A stretch of 64,000 nucleotides of DNA from assembly GCF_900114645.1 (NCBI RefSeq), contig NZ_FOTR01000014.1, forward strand, positions 21,513-85,512. The letters are read 5' to 3'. The notes under the pieces are model-generated. The model was not told the origin of the DNA. It saw only the letters and a program-made list of their open reading frames with translations, and did not search any database. Shown here one piece after another: positions 34,332 through 44,122 of this stretch; the first letter of the stretch is position 1, and the number at the start of each line of letters is the position of its first letter. Both the position numbers and the translations under genes were made by a program. This DNA is from Gracilibacillus orientalis. GTDB lineage: Bacteria; Bacillota; Bacilli; Bacillales; Amphibacillaceae.

Positions 34332-34460
34332 TTAGCTTGCTATTGAATTGTTAAAAAAGGGCATACGTATCCCGTTAACAATTTCAATCGCAAATTTCGC
34401 ACGGTTAAAATAAAGAAATTCAGTCCAATAACCGTACACTAAAACAGATTGATTCAACAT
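34332..34460 (-). CDS. Leader peptide of the ABC-F gene (42 aa)
   Basis: ATG 34460 has an excellent GGAGGTGG site four bases upstream and opens a 42-codon frame beginning MLNQSVLVYGYWTEFLYFNR and ending MPFFNNSIAS. The frame is open further upstream to 34523, but only this ATG has a ribosome site. It lies 195 bases before the ABC-F gene in the same direction, followed by three hairpins. This is the usual layout of ribosome-stalling attenuation for ARE ABC-F and Erm-type genes. Its aromatic-rich stretch (YGYW, FLYF) may be the stalling region, which is inference. Confidence 0.65.
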   Translation of the reverse strand: MLNQSVLVYGYWTEFLYFNRAKFAIEIVNGIRMPFFNNSIAS

Positions 34461-34674
34461 CTTACCACCACCTCCGTTCCTTAAAGTTACATATATTTTA
34501 TTACTCACAGGGATTTTTTTCAAGTATAATTTTTAAAGTTCAATTAAATTTCAAAATCCACTCTTGAGATAATGATACATGCATCGATAAACACATACTT
34601 TTACTAACACAGGCATTAATTATAAAGTATAATTAATTGTAAAATCTCTATTTTGACCATAGGAGGAATGTAAA

Positions 34675-35574
34675 GTGAAATCGATAAAGGTTCATCATTA
34701 CGATGCGTTTAGTAAGAAACCCGATAAAGGAAATCCGGCTGGAGTAGTATTAAACGGTGACGAATTGACAGATGCAGAAATGCAAGAAATTGCATTCAAA
34801 TTAGGGTTTAATGAGACTTCCTTTCCAGTTAAATCGGAAGTAGCCGACTTAAAAATTCGTTTTTTTACTCCTGGTCACGAAATGAATCTTTGTGGTCATG
34901 CCACAATGGCAACTGTTTATGCTTTAAAATCTACTGGCTTAATAAGAAATAAAACAAGCCTTACCATTGAAACAAAGGTTGGGATTTTACCTGTTACTAT
35001 TAAATCAACCCCTGAAGGCGAAGTACATATTACAATGAAACAGGCTCCACCAAAGTTTAAAGAATTCAAAGGTTCAAAACAAGATTTAGCGAACTCAATA
35101 GGATTAAAAGAATCTGATCTTCATGATGATTTACCCATTTTATATGGAAGTACAGGTGCTTGGACACTACTAGTACCAATAAAAAAGTTAAACACTTTTA
35201 AGAAAATGAAACCTATTAATAAAGAGTTCCCATCCATATTAAAAGAAATGCCAGAAGCATCTGTTCATCCATTTTGTATGGAAACTTATGATATTCATGC
35301 TGATATGCATGCTCGGCACTTCTCTTCACCCTATTCAGGTACTGTCGAAGATGCAGTAACAGGAACTGCTTCTGGGGTAATGGGGGCTTTTTATGCAAAA
35401 TACATAGATAGCAATTTTCAAGAACCTCTTAACCTACTCATTGAACAAGGTCAAGAAATTGATAAAGATGGTCAGGTTTTAGTTCAGGTTTCAAAGATTA
35501 ATAACTCATTTGATGTTGAAATTACAGGAAACGCGGTTTATGTTAAAGATATTCACATTTTGTTAGGAAATTAA
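34675..35574 (+). CDS. PhzF family isomerase/epimerase-like protein
   Basis: A 299-residue PhzF/diaminopimelate-epimerase-fold protein. The N terminus has [25 protein letters not shown], with GNPAGVV near residue 18 as the phosphate/substrate loop. The catalytic glutamate is in LGFNETSF near 45, [18 protein letters not shown] is near 62-79, and the second half has [12 protein letters not shown] near 222. Length and motifs are normal. The substrate of most Bacillus members is unknown. GTG start with AGGAGG upstream; it is convergent with the MBL gene. Confidence 0.88.
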   Translation: MKSIKVHHYDAFSKKPDKGNPAGVVLNGDELTDAEMQEIAFKLGFNETSFPVKSEVADLKIRFFTPGHEMNLCGHATMATVYALKSTGLIRNKTSLTIETKVGILPVTIKSTPEGEVHITMKQAPPKFKEFKGSKQDLANSIGLKESDLHDDLPILYGSTGAWTLLVPIKKLNTFKKMKPINKEFPSILKEMPEASVHPFCMETYDIHADMHARHFSSPYSGTVEDAVTGTASGVMGAFYAKYIDSNFQEPLNLLIEQGQEIDKDGQVLVQVSKINNSFDVEITGNAVYVKDIHILLGN

Positions 35575-35587
35575 TAATTTGTGCCAA

Positions 35588-35624
35588 GAAAAAAGTAGAA
35601 AGAAAATTATTTCTTTCTACTTTA
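35588..35624. terminator. Bidirectional intrinsic terminator
   Basis: AAAGTAGAAAGAAA and TTCTTTCTACTTT pair with a short loop, flanked by A- and T-runs between the convergent phzF and MBL genes. Confidence 0.85.
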
Positions 35625-35628
35625 ACCT

Positions 35629-36390
35629 TTAAAATAAATATGATTCTCCGTCCTCTGGTACCAGTACATTTGAAGAGATTCCTTTTTCATCTATAAAGTG
35701 TTTTAATTCTTTTCTGGATAGTGTCCAATGATTGACTGCTTCCATGTGACTAGCAATAATTTTAGCATTTGGAGCAGTTTGATACACTTGATAAACATCT
35801 TCTTTCCCCATTACTAGCGAACCACCTTCAAGGAATTGATTATCTCCAGCATTTACGACAATGATTTCTGGTTCATGTGTTTCGATTTCTTGCTGAACTT
35901 CCTCATACCAGACTGTATCACCAGCTATATATAATGTTTTCTCATTTGAATGATTAAAAACAACACCACATACCAGTCCAGTAGCTTTTAATATTTCTCC
36001 TCTACCATGTTCGCCTTTTGTTTTAATTAATTGAATATCTTCAAAGATAGTGTCTTCTTGTAAGACTTCCACGTTGGTAAAACCAGCATTGTTTATTTCT
36101 GTAGCATCTTTTTCATTTTGTGCAAACAATTTTATACCTTTTGGAAGTACCTCTTTGGCAATATCATCCCAGTGATCTAAATGAAGATGAGTAACAATGA
36201 CTGCATCAACATCATCTATGATATTATCAATTGATGTTGGTAAGCTAACTAATGGATTCTTTTGATCTTGTCTTGCTGAATTCGGAAAAGGCGGATATGT
36301 TCCCTTGTCAGCTAAAAAAGGATCTATTAAAAATTTCTTTCCTGCATAATTCACTACTAGTGTTGCATTTCGAATTTGTTGTATATTCAT
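35629..36390 (-). CDS. MBL-fold metal-dependent hydrolase
   Basis: A 253-residue metallo-beta-lactamase-fold protein. THLHLDHWDD near residues 70-79 is the HxHxDH zinc motif, GEHGRGE near 122 and GDTVWYEEV near 160 supply the remaining ligands, and ASHMEAVNHW near 216 is the final histidine. It resembles the UlaG/YtkL group. The substrate is unknown. AAAGGAG precedes the ATG. The divergent Lrp/AsnC regulator 116 bases away may control it. Confidence 0.85.
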   Translation of the reverse strand: MNIQQIRNATLVVNYAGKKFLIDPFLADKGTYPPFPNSARQDQKNPLVSLPTSIDNIIDDVDAVIVTHLHLDHWDDIAKEVLPKGIKLFAQNEKDATEINNAGFTNVEVLQEDTIFEDIQLIKTKGEHGRGEILKATGLVCGVVFNHSNEKTLYIAGDTVWYEEVQQEIETHEPEIIVVNAGDNQFLEGGSLVMGKEDVYQVYQTAPNAKIIASHMEAVNHWTLSRKELKHFIDEKGISSNVLVPEDGESYLF

Positions 36391-36506
36391 GATTAAAACT
36401 CCTTTACTTTTATTTACATCTATTTTATATTATGATCGGTACATAAATACATGGATATAATCAAGTCTTGTTGCTATTTAACTTGATAAATGAAAGGATT
36501 TGAAAA

Positions 36507-36932
36507 ATGTTAGATAGTACAGATATGCGTATCTTAGAAGAACTGTCCAATAACAGTCGTATAACCATGAAGGAATTGGGTGAGAAAGTTCATTTGACTG
36601 GACAAGCTGCTGCAGATAGAGTTGCTAAATTAGAAGATTATGGTGTGATTGAGGGCTACACGATAAAAATTAATCAAAATAAATTAGGATATTTCATACA
36701 TGCTTTTATCACTGTCTTCACAGAAAGTATTAGTCATCAGCCTTACCTCACGTTTATAAACACACAAGAACAATACATTATAAATAACTATAAAATTAGT
36801 GGGGATGGCTGTTATCTTCTTGAATGTAAATTTCCATCTCATGAAACATTGAATAAATTTCTAGAAGATTTTAATAAGCATGCGAACTATAAGTTATCTA
36901 TTGTTATTAAAAACGGTTCAACTACTTTTTGA
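36507..36932 (+). CDS. Lrp/AsnC family transcriptional regulator
   Basis: A 141-residue regulator. The helix-turn-helix is NNSRITMKELGEKVHLTGQAAADRVAKLEDYGVI near residues 14-47, followed by the RAM ligand/oligomer domain (FIHAFITVFTESISHQ, then GDGCYLLECKFPSHETLNKFLEDF). Such proteins respond to amino acids or related compounds. It is divergent from the MBL gene, its likely local target. Its stop codon lies inside the terminator stem-loop. Confidence 0.88.
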   Translation: MLDSTDMRILEELSNNSRITMKELGEKVHLTGQAAADRVAKLEDYGVIEGYTIKINQNKLGYFIHAFITVFTESISHQPYLTFINTQEQYIINNYKISGDGCYLLECKFPSHETLNKFLEDFNKHANYKLSIVIKNGSTTF

Positions 36933-36947
36933 GCTGAACCGTTTTTT
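36909..36947. terminator. Intrinsic terminator overlapping the Lrp stop
   Basis: AAAACGGTTCA and its near complement CTGAACCGTTTT pair around a 12-base loop containing the gene's last codons, followed by T-runs. It also serves mtlD, which ends at 36961 on the other strand. Confidence 0.85.
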
Positions 36948-36960
36948 ACGAACTTATCTT

Positions 36961-38100
36961 TTATTTTAACAAATCATATTGTTTGATTACTTCTTCTGTA
37001 ATTTCGTTATCTTCAGGAAGATTACTCACTTCCTGCAATACTTTCGCAATTCCTTTATCATCGATCATCGCTTGAAGTTTTACTGCTTCTTCATCCTCTT
37101 GGTGATCAAATAATAATGCAGCAGCAATAGCCTTTGCTAAGTTAGTAAAAGCTAATCCTGCTTTGTGCGCTTCTGTTGCAGGGCGAATTAGTCGATCTTC
37201 CGGTCCTAATTTTCGTATCGGTGCACGTCCTACTCTTGTTACACCATCATTCAAATATGGATTTTTGAATCTTTCTATAATCTTTTGAATGTATTTCATG
37301 TGTTCCTCTTTATCTAAACCATACTGCTTAACTAAGTAATCTCCGGTCTCTTTTAGTGTTTCCTGAACTTGTTCCGCTATTTTTTCATCCGCTAATGTTT
37401 TATCAATAGTTGACTTTCCATTCAAGTAACCAAAGTATGCAATGACAGCATGTCCTGTATTAACCGTAAATAACTTTCTCTCGATAAAAGGAGCAAGCTC
37501 AGCAACAATAGTCATCCCTTCAACTGCTGGAATGTTTTCTTCTGTCTCGACAACCCATTCGTAATATGGCTCCACTAATACATCAAGTGATTCATTATCT
37601 TCTTGAATTGGCACGATACGGTCAACCGCAGAATTAAAGAACTGCACTCGTCCTGCTAACCTTTCTTTCGTATCCTCATCAAGATTGTCTAAAATGTGTT
37701 GCTTCAAAATGTCTGTTGCGCCGATCTGGTTCTCACAAGCAATGACATACAACTTCTCATCAGTTTGGTACACTCGTTCAGATAAACCGTGTGCTATAAG
37801 TGGTGCTATTCTTGGTAAAATGTTTGGACCAATAGCAGTAGTCACATACGTTGCATTTGAAATTGCTTCGACAACCTCTTTTTCCTGCGTCATATTGTTT
37901 AGTCCTGCCACATTATGAATCGTGGTTGTTTCCAGTTTATCTGTTGCTAGTTTTACTTGGTAACTCTTTTGCTCATTTAATTGATTGATGATTTGATCGG
38001 CAATATCAACGAATGTGACATGAAATCCTGACTCGGAAAATAATGATCCGATAAATCCTCTACCAATGTTTCCTGCTCCAAAATGAACTGTTTGTTTCAT
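36961..38100 (-). CDS. mtlD: Mannitol-1-phosphate 5-dehydrogenase
   Basis: A 379-residue enzyme that oxidises mannitol-1-phosphate to fructose-6-phosphate with NAD+. The N-terminal Rossmann motif is VHFGAGNIGRGFIGSL near residues 4-19. The catalytic region has VGRAPIRKLGPEDRLIRPA near 288-306, and NTGHAVIAYFGYLNGK near 214 is strongly conserved. Start ATG 38100 has AAAGGA upstream and sits five bases after the mtlR stop. It is the last gene of the mannitol operon. Confidence 0.94.
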   Translation of the reverse strand: MKQTVHFGAGNIGRGFIGSLFSESGFHVTFVDIADQIINQLNEQKSYQVKLATDKLETTTIHNVAGLNNMTQEKEVVEAISNATYVTTAIGPNILPRIAPLIAHGLSERVYQTDEKLYVIACENQIGATDILKQHILDNLDEDTKERLAGRVQFFNSAVDRIVPIQEDNESLDVLVEPYYEWVVETEENIPAVEGMTIVAELAPFIERKLFTVNTGHAVIAYFGYLNGKSTIDKTLADEKIAEQVQETLKETGDYLVKQYGLDKEEHMKYIQKIIERFKNPYLNDGVTRVGRAPIRKLGPEDRLIRPATEAHKAGLAFTNLAKAIAAALLFDHQEDEEAVKLQAMIDDKGIAKVLQEVSNLPEDNEITEEVIKQYDLLK

Positions 38101-38105
38101 TTCTA

Positions 38106-40184
38106 TCATTCCTTTATCCATTTATTTTGAAGATAGTCTGAAAATAAACCCTCTAACTTGCCTCTGATCATCGCTTCACTTGAAGATGAAAAAATCATCA
38201 TTGCCGCGTCATTCTCAATCAGACTAGTACTTATTAGACTTAAAATTTCTTGTTCTTTTAAACTTAACTTTTCGGGAGATAACATTAATAGCAGATTTTT
38301 CAAATGTACTTCCTTACCATCCATTCCCTGAATGACACAAGGCTGTTCTAAATGACATATTTGAAAAATAAGCTCATGAATACTACTGTCCCGACAGTGA
38401 TACAGCCCCATATTTGTATCCGGTATTCCCAATCCACCTATTTTTTCTCTATACTCTAACTTCTGCAAAACTGTTGTAGTATCTGTAATTAACTCTTTTT
38501 GCTCTAGTTCGTCTACCATCTCTTTCAATACTTGCTTATAATCTGCATTAGACTTTCGGTATACACGTAAATTATGCAGAATTGCTTCGATACTAGTTTG
38601 GACTTCTTTCATTTCCTGCAACATGTCTTGCAAGGTTGATTGCTCGCGCCTAACCTCTTTGTCACTGTCTTTCACATACTCATTCTTACTAGTTAATTGT
38701 TGAATATTACTCTGCAGGAAGCTTCGAATCATTTGAATGTCTTCATCATTTAATAAAGGGGACACTAAAATATAGTGAACATCATCGAACGGAAGCCTGA
38801 CAGTGGAAATAACAACATCAAACTCATCTAAATTCGACTTTTCTATTTCTTTCATTGATTTAATTTCCACAGAATTAATCTCGGTAAATTCTTTCTGGAT
38901 ACGACTTGCCAGCATCTTGGAAGTCCCTATGCCTGTTGGACAAACGATGACAGCATGTATCGTTGCCCTCTCCTCATTCATTAATAAGGCAGAACCAAAA
39001 TGAAGAACAATAAAGGCTATTTCATCGTCCGGGAAGGAGATGTCAGGAAATTCTTTTTCCAAACTATTCCGAACAGCCATAAATAATACAGGATATTTCT
39101 TTTTAATTTGCCCTGTTAATGGATTAAACAATCCCATTTGATGCTTTAACCGGAAGATAGAAGGCTCCATGTGGGCAAGTAGTCCTTGAAATAACGAAAA
39201 ATCCCTAGATAAATCAACATGTAATTGATTGGAAACACTTTGGATAATATTCTTAATAATCTGTCCAAGCATGATACTGTCATAGTCTACCGTTTCAGAA
39301 TCTTGTAATTTGGATCCTTTTAAAATAACTGCTAAATAATGAATATCTCTTTTAGTTAGTAGGATAGATAATTCAGATTTTAATTCTTCACCTAACTGGC
39401 TAATCAATTGAAACTCTCTTGCTGATTCATCATTCACCAATTCAACCTCTTCTTCCAATAGTAGTTGATTCTCTACCCGTTGAATGGTAATAGCAATATG
39501 AATGATAAGACCTAAGTAATCATTATCCGCTAACCGTGTTTGCCCTCGATCAAACAAATGATGAACCATATCATCAATTATCAAAAGGTAATCCGGTGAA
39601 AAATAGCTGAGTACTGGACCTTCTAATTTATTATTCTTCTGTAATATATACAAATTCTCTAACAGTTCCTCGTGAAAATGAAACAAAAAATAAGTAGCTA
39701 ATGCTTTACGCATATTTGCTTCTCCACCAGCTATACTTACACCGACACCTCTTTTTCGTGTCAATTCTACTGTGAATTTCGCTAACCAATCTGTTAGATC
39801 ATCCAGATAGGATGCAAGCGTTGTAACACTTACTCCTAGTTCTTTTGCCAACACTTGCTTCTTAAAAAATGAACCTTCATGTAGTAATTTAATGAGTAAC
39901 TGCAGTTTTTTCTCTTCTGGTGTTTCATCAGTAGGGTGTTCATGGGATAACTGCTGCATCAGTTTAAAGATATGTTCATTTTTTCCATCAATTATTAAAC
40001 CATCATTAGTTGTGCGATTCAGTTGTAAGACAAACGGCTTTAATATGTTTTCAACAGCCTTTAAATCACGCTGGATTGTCCTCACACTTACATTTAAATA
40101 ACTGGCAAGTGAATGAGGCGTGTGCTTACCAGAGGTCTTCATAACTAAATCAATGATTAATTTTTCCCTTGACGTAATAAACAT
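38106..40184 (-). CDS. mtlR: Mannitol operon activator MtlR
   Basis: A 692-residue PTS-controlled regulator. It has two N-terminal helix-turn-helix domains (HSLASYLNVSVRTIQRDLKAV near 22-42 and VLAKELGVSVTTLASYLDDL near 111), two PRD domains (histidines in FDRGQTRL/HIAITIQ and in LAHMEPSIFRLKHQMG), an EIIB-like domain (VIVCPTGIGTSKMLASRI near 409) and a C-terminal EIIA-like domain (MGLYHCRDSSIHELIF near 589). Its activity is set by PTS phosphorylation of these domains. It lies between mtlA and mtlD, as in Geobacillus. Confidence 0.92.
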   Translation of the reverse strand: MFITSREKLIIDLVMKTSGKHTPHSLASYLNVSVRTIQRDLKAVENILKPFVLQLNRTTNDGLIIDGKNEHIFKLMQQLSHEHPTDETPEEKKLQLLIKLLHEGSFFKKQVLAKELGVSVTTLASYLDDLTDWLAKFTVELTRKRGVGVSIAGGEANMRKALATYFLFHFHEELLENLYILQKNNKLEGPVLSYFSPDYLLIIDDMVHHLFDRGQTRLADNDYLGLIIHIAITIQRVENQLLLEEEVELVNDESAREFQLISQLGEELKSELSILLTKRDIHYLAVILKGSKLQDSETVDYDSIMLGQIIKNIIQSVSNQLHVDLSRDFSLFQGLLAHMEPSIFRLKHQMGLFNPLTGQIKKKYPVLFMAVRNSLEKEFPDISFPDDEIAFIVLHFGSALLMNEERATIHAVIVCPTGIGTSKMLASRIQKEFTEINSVEIKSMKEIEKSNLDEFDVVISTVRLPFDDVHYILVSPLLNDEDIQMIRSFLQSNIQQLTSKNEYVKDSDKEVRREQSTLQDMLQEMKEVQTSIEAILHNLRVYRKSNADYKQVLKEMVDELEQKELITDTTTVLQKLEYREKIGGLGIPDTNMGLYHCRDSSIHELIFQICHLEQPCVIQGMDGKEVHLKNLLLMLSPEKLSLKEQEILSLISTSLIENDAAMMIFSSSSEAMIRGKLEGLFSDYLQNKWIKE

Positions 40185-40276
40185 TTTTACCCACTCGTTT
40201 CCTTATTAAAATCATCACAGCAAGAATATAACAGAATAGAAAGACAGTACACACCATCTTTCTACTCTTTTTTAGA

Positions 40277-42190
40277 TTATTTACTATTTATGATATCCAG
40301 CAATTCTTTTGCGGTTTTTGCTTGTACCATCTGTTCAATATTTTCTTCTTCTGCACAAATAACCGCAATACTAGAAAGAATTTCAAGATGTGTGCCATCT
40401 TTTCCTGCAATACCAAAGATCAATTTTGCTTCTTGACCATCAAAATCAACACCATTTGGAACTTGCAGAACGGTAAATCCTGAGCGTAACACAGCTTTCT
40501 TAGCTTGTTCTGTACCATGTGGAATAGCAACGTTATTTCCCATGTATGTTGACGTCATATTATCACGTTCAATCATCGCATCGATATAACTTCCTTCCGC
40601 ATAACCAGCTTTGACTAACACTTCACCGGCAAAACGAATCGCTTCTTCCTTAGAAGAAAATTCTTGGTTTAGGAAAATATTTTCTTCTCGTAACAAGTCA
40701 TCATCATCTTGTTCATGATCTGCCCCAGTTACATCTGCTTCTGTTTCTTCCACTACCTCAGACAATTCTTCTGAGATGCCATTTTGCAGACTGTCAATTA
40801 ACTTATCATATTCCGGACTTGATAAGAAGTTATCTACTGAAATGTGATAAGTATTAGGTAATTTATCTTTCGCACGCGGTGTTAATTCTTCTTGTGTAAT
40901 AACAACCTGTGCATCATTCGGTAAGTTATTAATCGCTGTGTTGGTAACAGAAACGTCTAGATCTGCTTCTTTCACTTTTTTGCGTAGTAGTGACGCTCCC
41001 ATCGCACTTGATCCCATTCCGGCATCACAAGCAAAGACAATTTTGTTCACGTCTTCTGGCAACGTTCCGGGATTAGATTGAAGTGTTCCAGCAACAGAAC
41101 TTTCCTTACCTTTCATTTCTTGCATTTTTTGTGTTGCCTCTTCAATATCCTCATCTTCTTGTTTACTTGATTTTAACACAAATCCAGAAACAAAGAATGA
41201 AACAATGGTAGCTACGATAACTGCGGCAAAGTTAGCAATATAAACACTCGCATCTCCAGTAGGTGTAAGAGCAGTAATTGCGATGATACTACCTGGTGAT
41301 GCAGGAGCTGTTAATCCTCCACCTAATAGCACTAAGGTTAAGACTCCACTCATACCACCCAAAATAACAGCAATTAACAGCATTGGACGCATTAATACGT
41401 ATGGGAAGTAAATTTCATGAATACCACCAAAGAAGTGAATGATTCCAGCACCAGGAGCTGATTGCTTTGCTGAACCTTTTCCAAACAACATAAATGCTAA
41501 TAATACACCAAGACCTGGTCCTGGATTGGCTTCTAATAAGAGAAGAACAGAATGTCCTACGTTATTTGCTTGTTCTATACCAATCGGAGATAAAATCCCA
41601 TGATTAATAGCGTTATTTAGGAATAAAATTTTCGCAGGTTCAATCAAAATACTTGTTAATGGTAATAATCCTTTATCAACTAACCAATCAACACCGACAA
41701 CAAGTACCTGTGTAAATCCATCCACTGCTGGGCCTACTCCTAAAAATGATATAATTGCAAGGAAACCACCGAGAATACCAGCAGAAAAGTTGTTCACGAG
41801 CATTTCAAAACCGGATCTAATTTTACCCTCTATTAATTGATCAAACTTTTTAATTACGTAACCACCAAGTGGCCCCATAATCATGGCACCTAAGAACATT
41901 GGTGTGTCTGGTGCACCGATAATAACCCCCATTGTAGCGATCGCACCTACGACCCCACCACGCTGGTCATTTATCAATTTACCACCTGTGTAACCGATTA
42001 ATAATGGTAGTAAATAAGTCACCATTGGATCTACTAATTTTGCAAGGTTTTCATTTGGAATAAAACCATCTGCAATAAATAAAGCAGTAATAAGTCCCCA
42101 TGCAATAAATGCACCTATATTTGGCAGCACCATAGAACTAAGGAAATTACCAAACTGCTGGACTTTTACCTTTATATTTGACTGAGCCAT
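40277..42190 (-). CDS. mtlA: Mannitol PTS transporter, fused EIICBA
   Basis: A 637-residue protein with all three mannitol EII domains. The membrane EIIC part covers about residues 10-345, including [15 protein letters not shown] near 258. The EIIB cysteine is in [19 protein letters not shown] near 392. The EIIA histidine is in [15 protein letters not shown] near 552. It imports and phosphorylates mannitol. Many Bacilli encode EIIA as a separate mtlF, so the fusion is worth noting. I start at ATG 42190 (MAQSNIKVK), seven bases after AGGGTG. It is the first gene of mtlA-mtlR-mtlD. Confidence 0.93.
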   Translation of the reverse strand: MAQSNIKVKVQQFGNFLSSMVLPNIGAFIAWGLITALFIADGFIPNENLAKLVDPMVTYLLPLLIGYTGGKLINDQRGGVVGAIATMGVIIGAPDTPMFLGAMIMGPLGGYVIKKFDQLIEGKIRSGFEMLVNNFSAGILGGFLAIISFLGVGPAVDGFTQVLVVGVDWLVDKGLLPLTSILIEPAKILFLNNAINHGILSPIGIEQANNVGHSVLLLLEANPGPGLGVLLAFMLFGKGSAKQSAPGAGIIHFFGGIHEIYFPYVLMRPMLLIAVILGGMSGVLTLVLLGGGLTAPASPGSIIAITALTPTGDASVYIANFAAVIVATIVSFFVSGFVLKSSKQEDEDIEEATQKMQEMKGKESSVAGTLQSNPGTLPEDVNKIVFACDAGMGSSAMGASLLRKKVKEADLDVSVTNTAINNLPNDAQVVITQEELTPRAKDKLPNTYHISVDNFLSSPEYDKLIDSLQNGISEELSEVVEETEADVTGADHEQDDDDLLREENIFLNQEFSSKEEAIRFAGEVLVKAGYAEGSYIDAMIERDNMTSTYMGNNVAIPHGTEQAKKAVLRSGFTVLQVPNGVDFDGQEAKLIFGIAGKDGTHLEILSSIAVICAEEENIEQMVQAKTAKELLDIINSK

Positions 42191-42258
42191 TTTTATCACC
42201 CTTTCGATATCATTTTTATATCCCTCAATTATTAATCATATGCCACAGTTATCCTACC

Positions 42259-42303
42259 TTCAAGATACTTGAAAGCTATCTTTGTCGCAGGCTTTATGAC
42301 AAA
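42259..42303 (-). promoter_or_regulatory. Two inverted repeats upstream of mtlA
   Basis: TTCAAG-ATA-CTTGAA at 42259-42273 and TTTGTC-N11-GACAAA at 42281-42303 lie 70-115 bases before the mtlA start. The second resembles the spaced TTG..CA/TG..CAA form of MtlR sites as I remember it. Both are candidate operators for MtlR or another regulator. Confidence 0.45.
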
Positions 42304-42461
42304 CCTATTTTTTCTCCGGGATATAAGATTTTATGCTTCTTAGTTTTAGTTTCACAAGACACTACACCTAAGTAGGTATAAAAGTATAAGTGTGTATATT
42401 AGGGGATGCCGTGCTTTCTTTTGTAAATAATAAGTTTGTTATACATTAAAGGAGGACTTGT

Positions 42462-42617
42462 ATGCAACAAGATAATAAGGCTAAAATGAAGGGTTCTATT
42501 ACCGAACCAGAATTTTCTAGAACTGATGCACAAAAAGTAAGACAAGAAATTCAAAAAGATGTCAGTGAAGGGCAAGGTGCAATAACTTCCCGAGAGGCAG
42601 GAGCAAAGCATGATTAA
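42462..42617 (+). CDS. Small hydrophilic protein, possibly gamma-type small acid-soluble spore protein (51 aa)
   Basis: ATG 42462 is preceded by AAAGGAGG at good spacing. The 51-residue product begins MQQDNKAKMKGSITEPEFSR, contains DAQKVRQEIQKDVSEGQG and ends REAGAKHD. It is very hydrophilic, rich in Gln, Lys and Glu and lacks Cys and Trp. The FSRTDAQKVRQEI segment resembles the repeat of SspE-like gamma spore proteins, though it is much shorter than a typical member. This is a suggestion from resemblance only. It is divergent from mtlA. Confidence 0.55.
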   Translation: MQQDNKAKMKGSITEPEFSRTDAQKVRQEIQKDVSEGQGAITSREAGAKHD

Positions 42618-42660
42618 AAACTACTCATGATTAAATATATATAAGGTGAGATAGTTATAA

Positions 42661-42701
42661 AGCCTGTATCTTAGATTACCAAGTAATCATTGATACAGGC
42701 T
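42661..42701 (+). terminator. Hairpin downstream of the small protein gene
   Basis: AGCCTGTATC and GATACAGGCT form a perfect 10-bp stem with a long loop. It lies 44 bases after the stop. The following sequence is only moderately T-rich, so termination is likely but not certain. Confidence 0.6.
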
Positions 42702-42736
42702 ATTAATCATTTTATTGAACTAAAGATTCCGTTTGT

Positions 42737-42886
42737 TTAATCAAAGGATACAATTTTTCCATCACTATTTATCCCTCGAAAACTGAAACTACCTACTTCT
42801 CCATGTGCTAACTTACTGTAATGAACTGCAAACCCAGCCCTGACATCCATTTCAATAAAAACAGTTGATTGCTCTTTATTGATGGT
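42737..42886 (-). pseudogene. C-terminal remnant of an unrecognised gene
   Basis: A minus-strand frame without a proper start reads TINKEQSTVFIEMDVRAGFA, then VHYSKLAHGEVGSFSFRGIN and SDGKIVSFD before TAA. A stop closes it upstream. It looks like the tail of a lost gene; a short product from the internal ATG is possible but has no ribosome site. Confidence 0.35.
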
Positions 42887-42948
42887 TTAGTTGAAAATTA
42901 GAGATATGTGGAAAATATGTTAACTGTCAATTCCGAGGAGATATTGCT

Positions 42949-42990
42949 ATCAGTGGGGATTTTACGGACGATTAGCACCACGATAAAAGA
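42949..42990 (+). repeat. Remnant of the foldback element terminus
   Basis: The segment from AGTGGGGATTTTACGG through GATTAGCACCACGATAAAAG matches the right end of the 57.15-58.00 kb element (AGTGGGGGTCTTACAG through GGTTAGCACCGTGATAAAAG) with about six differences in 38 positions. No other part of the element is next to it. Confidence 0.65.
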
Positions 42991-43024
42991 AGAAGAAGCT
43001 TTGATACTAGCTTCTTCTTCTTTG
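42985..43024. terminator. Terminator for the nucleoside kinase gene
   Basis: AAGAAGAAGCT and AGCTTCTTCTT pair around an 8-base loop, with A- and T-runs outside. It lies about 90 bases past the kinase stop. The 42898-43089 open frame across it is considered spurious. Confidence 0.75.
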
Positions 43025-43110
43025 TTAAAAATTATATAAAATTGCATTATTCCATTTCTTTTTGACAACACCATGTTTCGTTCTCTCATGATTTAATTCA
43101 GTCTTTCGTT

Positions 43111-43752
43111 TTAAAGTGTCTCTTCATTCGTATGTTTAGCTTCTGTGAAATTCAGTTCATGTAATTTTTTTTTGATGAGAGCTATCACATATTCACGATC
43201 TGATGGATTGTTCTCAAAATCTAATTGATCAACGTTAATTTTTAACACAGGTGATGCATTGTATGCCTCAAAATATTCTCTGTACTCTTTGTTTAACCTT
43301 TCCCAATATGCATTTTCTGTAGCCACTTCATAACTTCTACCTCGTTTATTAATTCGACAAATAGCTTCTTCCGTTGATATTTCAAGGTATATCATTAATG
43401 CTGGTGGCTGACAGTGTTCAATCATATTTTTGAATAAAGTTAAGTAAATGTTGAATTCTTCTTCAGACATTTCTCCACTATCTTTTAGCATTTTTGCAAA
43501 AATGACATCTCCATAAATAGAACGGTCCAGTACAGCCAGATTGAGCTTACTAGCATTTTTTATATGCTTGAAACGTTCATTTAAGAAGAATACTTGTAAA
43601 GAAAAACTATATCGTTCCCTGTCATAATAAAATTTATCTAAAATTGGATTATTAACAACGGGTTCTTCAAATGGTGTATACCCTAACTCCTTTACAACCA
43701 TATCCATTAATGTAGTTTTTCCTACACCGACTACACCATCTATCGTAATCAT
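43111..43752 (-). CDS. Deoxynucleoside kinase (dCK/dGK family)
   Basis: A 213-residue kinase that phosphorylates deoxynucleosides in salvage. The P-loop DGVVGVGKTTLM is near residues 5-16, FEEPVVNNPILDKFYYDRERYSFSLQVFFLNERF is the dCK/dGK-type helix near 27-60, and the DRS motif is in LAVLDRSIYGDVIFAK near 74-89. The LID arginines are in RINKRGRSYE near 130. Length matches Bacillus Dck/Dgk. I start at ATG 43752 (MITIDGVVG), because the longer frame lacks a good site. Which of the two enzymes it is cannot be told. Confidence 0.86.
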   Translation of the reverse strand: MITIDGVVGVGKTTLMDMVVKELGYTPFEEPVVNNPILDKFYYDRERYSFSLQVFFLNERFKHIKNASKLNLAVLDRSIYGDVIFAKMLKDSGEMSEEEFNIYLTLFKNMIEHCQPPALMIYLEISTEEAICRINKRGRSYEVATENAYWERLNKEYREYFEAYNASPVLKINVDQLDFENNPSDREYVIALIKKKLHELNFTEAKHTNEETL

Positions 43753-44059
43753 TTTCCATCCATCCCCTTTTGTCTTTTTTAACCTTTTTAAACAATCGAT
43801 ATAAAAGCTTTCCATTCTATCTAGCCCCTTTGAAAAAATCTAGAACCCGCATTTGAATAAAATAGTTTTATTAAATATATATTAGCTACTTGAGGCTTCT
43901 TTACCTTCGAATTATCCCTAAAATATAAAAGTCGATATACAGTTCGCACCCTCTATATTGGGAAAGAATATTATATCTTCAATTTTTTTCTTACTATATA
44001 TTGACATGCGTGTAGTTCATTCATCGAAAAGCAACTAATATATTATAACACACACGGGC

Positions 44060-44122
44060 AACACATAACACAATATATAGTTATTTATTGTGAATTTATA
44101 ACTGTATATTGTGTTATGTGTT
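44060..44122. repeat. 25-bp inverted repeat with 13-base loop
   Basis: The left arm (44060-44084, starting AACACATAACACAATATA) and right arm (44098-44122) pair over 25 positions with one G-U. A second hairpin, ATTAAAAC / GTTTTAAT, follows immediately (44122-44144). Both are AT-rich and lie in the 518-base gap between the kinase and dbpA. They lie on the dbpA-downstream side, beyond its terminator. Function unknown: MITE, operator or structured RNA. Confidence 0.8.

Noticed and set aside
42898..43089. 63-codon minus-strand frame
   Set aside because: It covers the kinase terminator hairpin and a repeat remnant; no ribosome site and no family resemblance.
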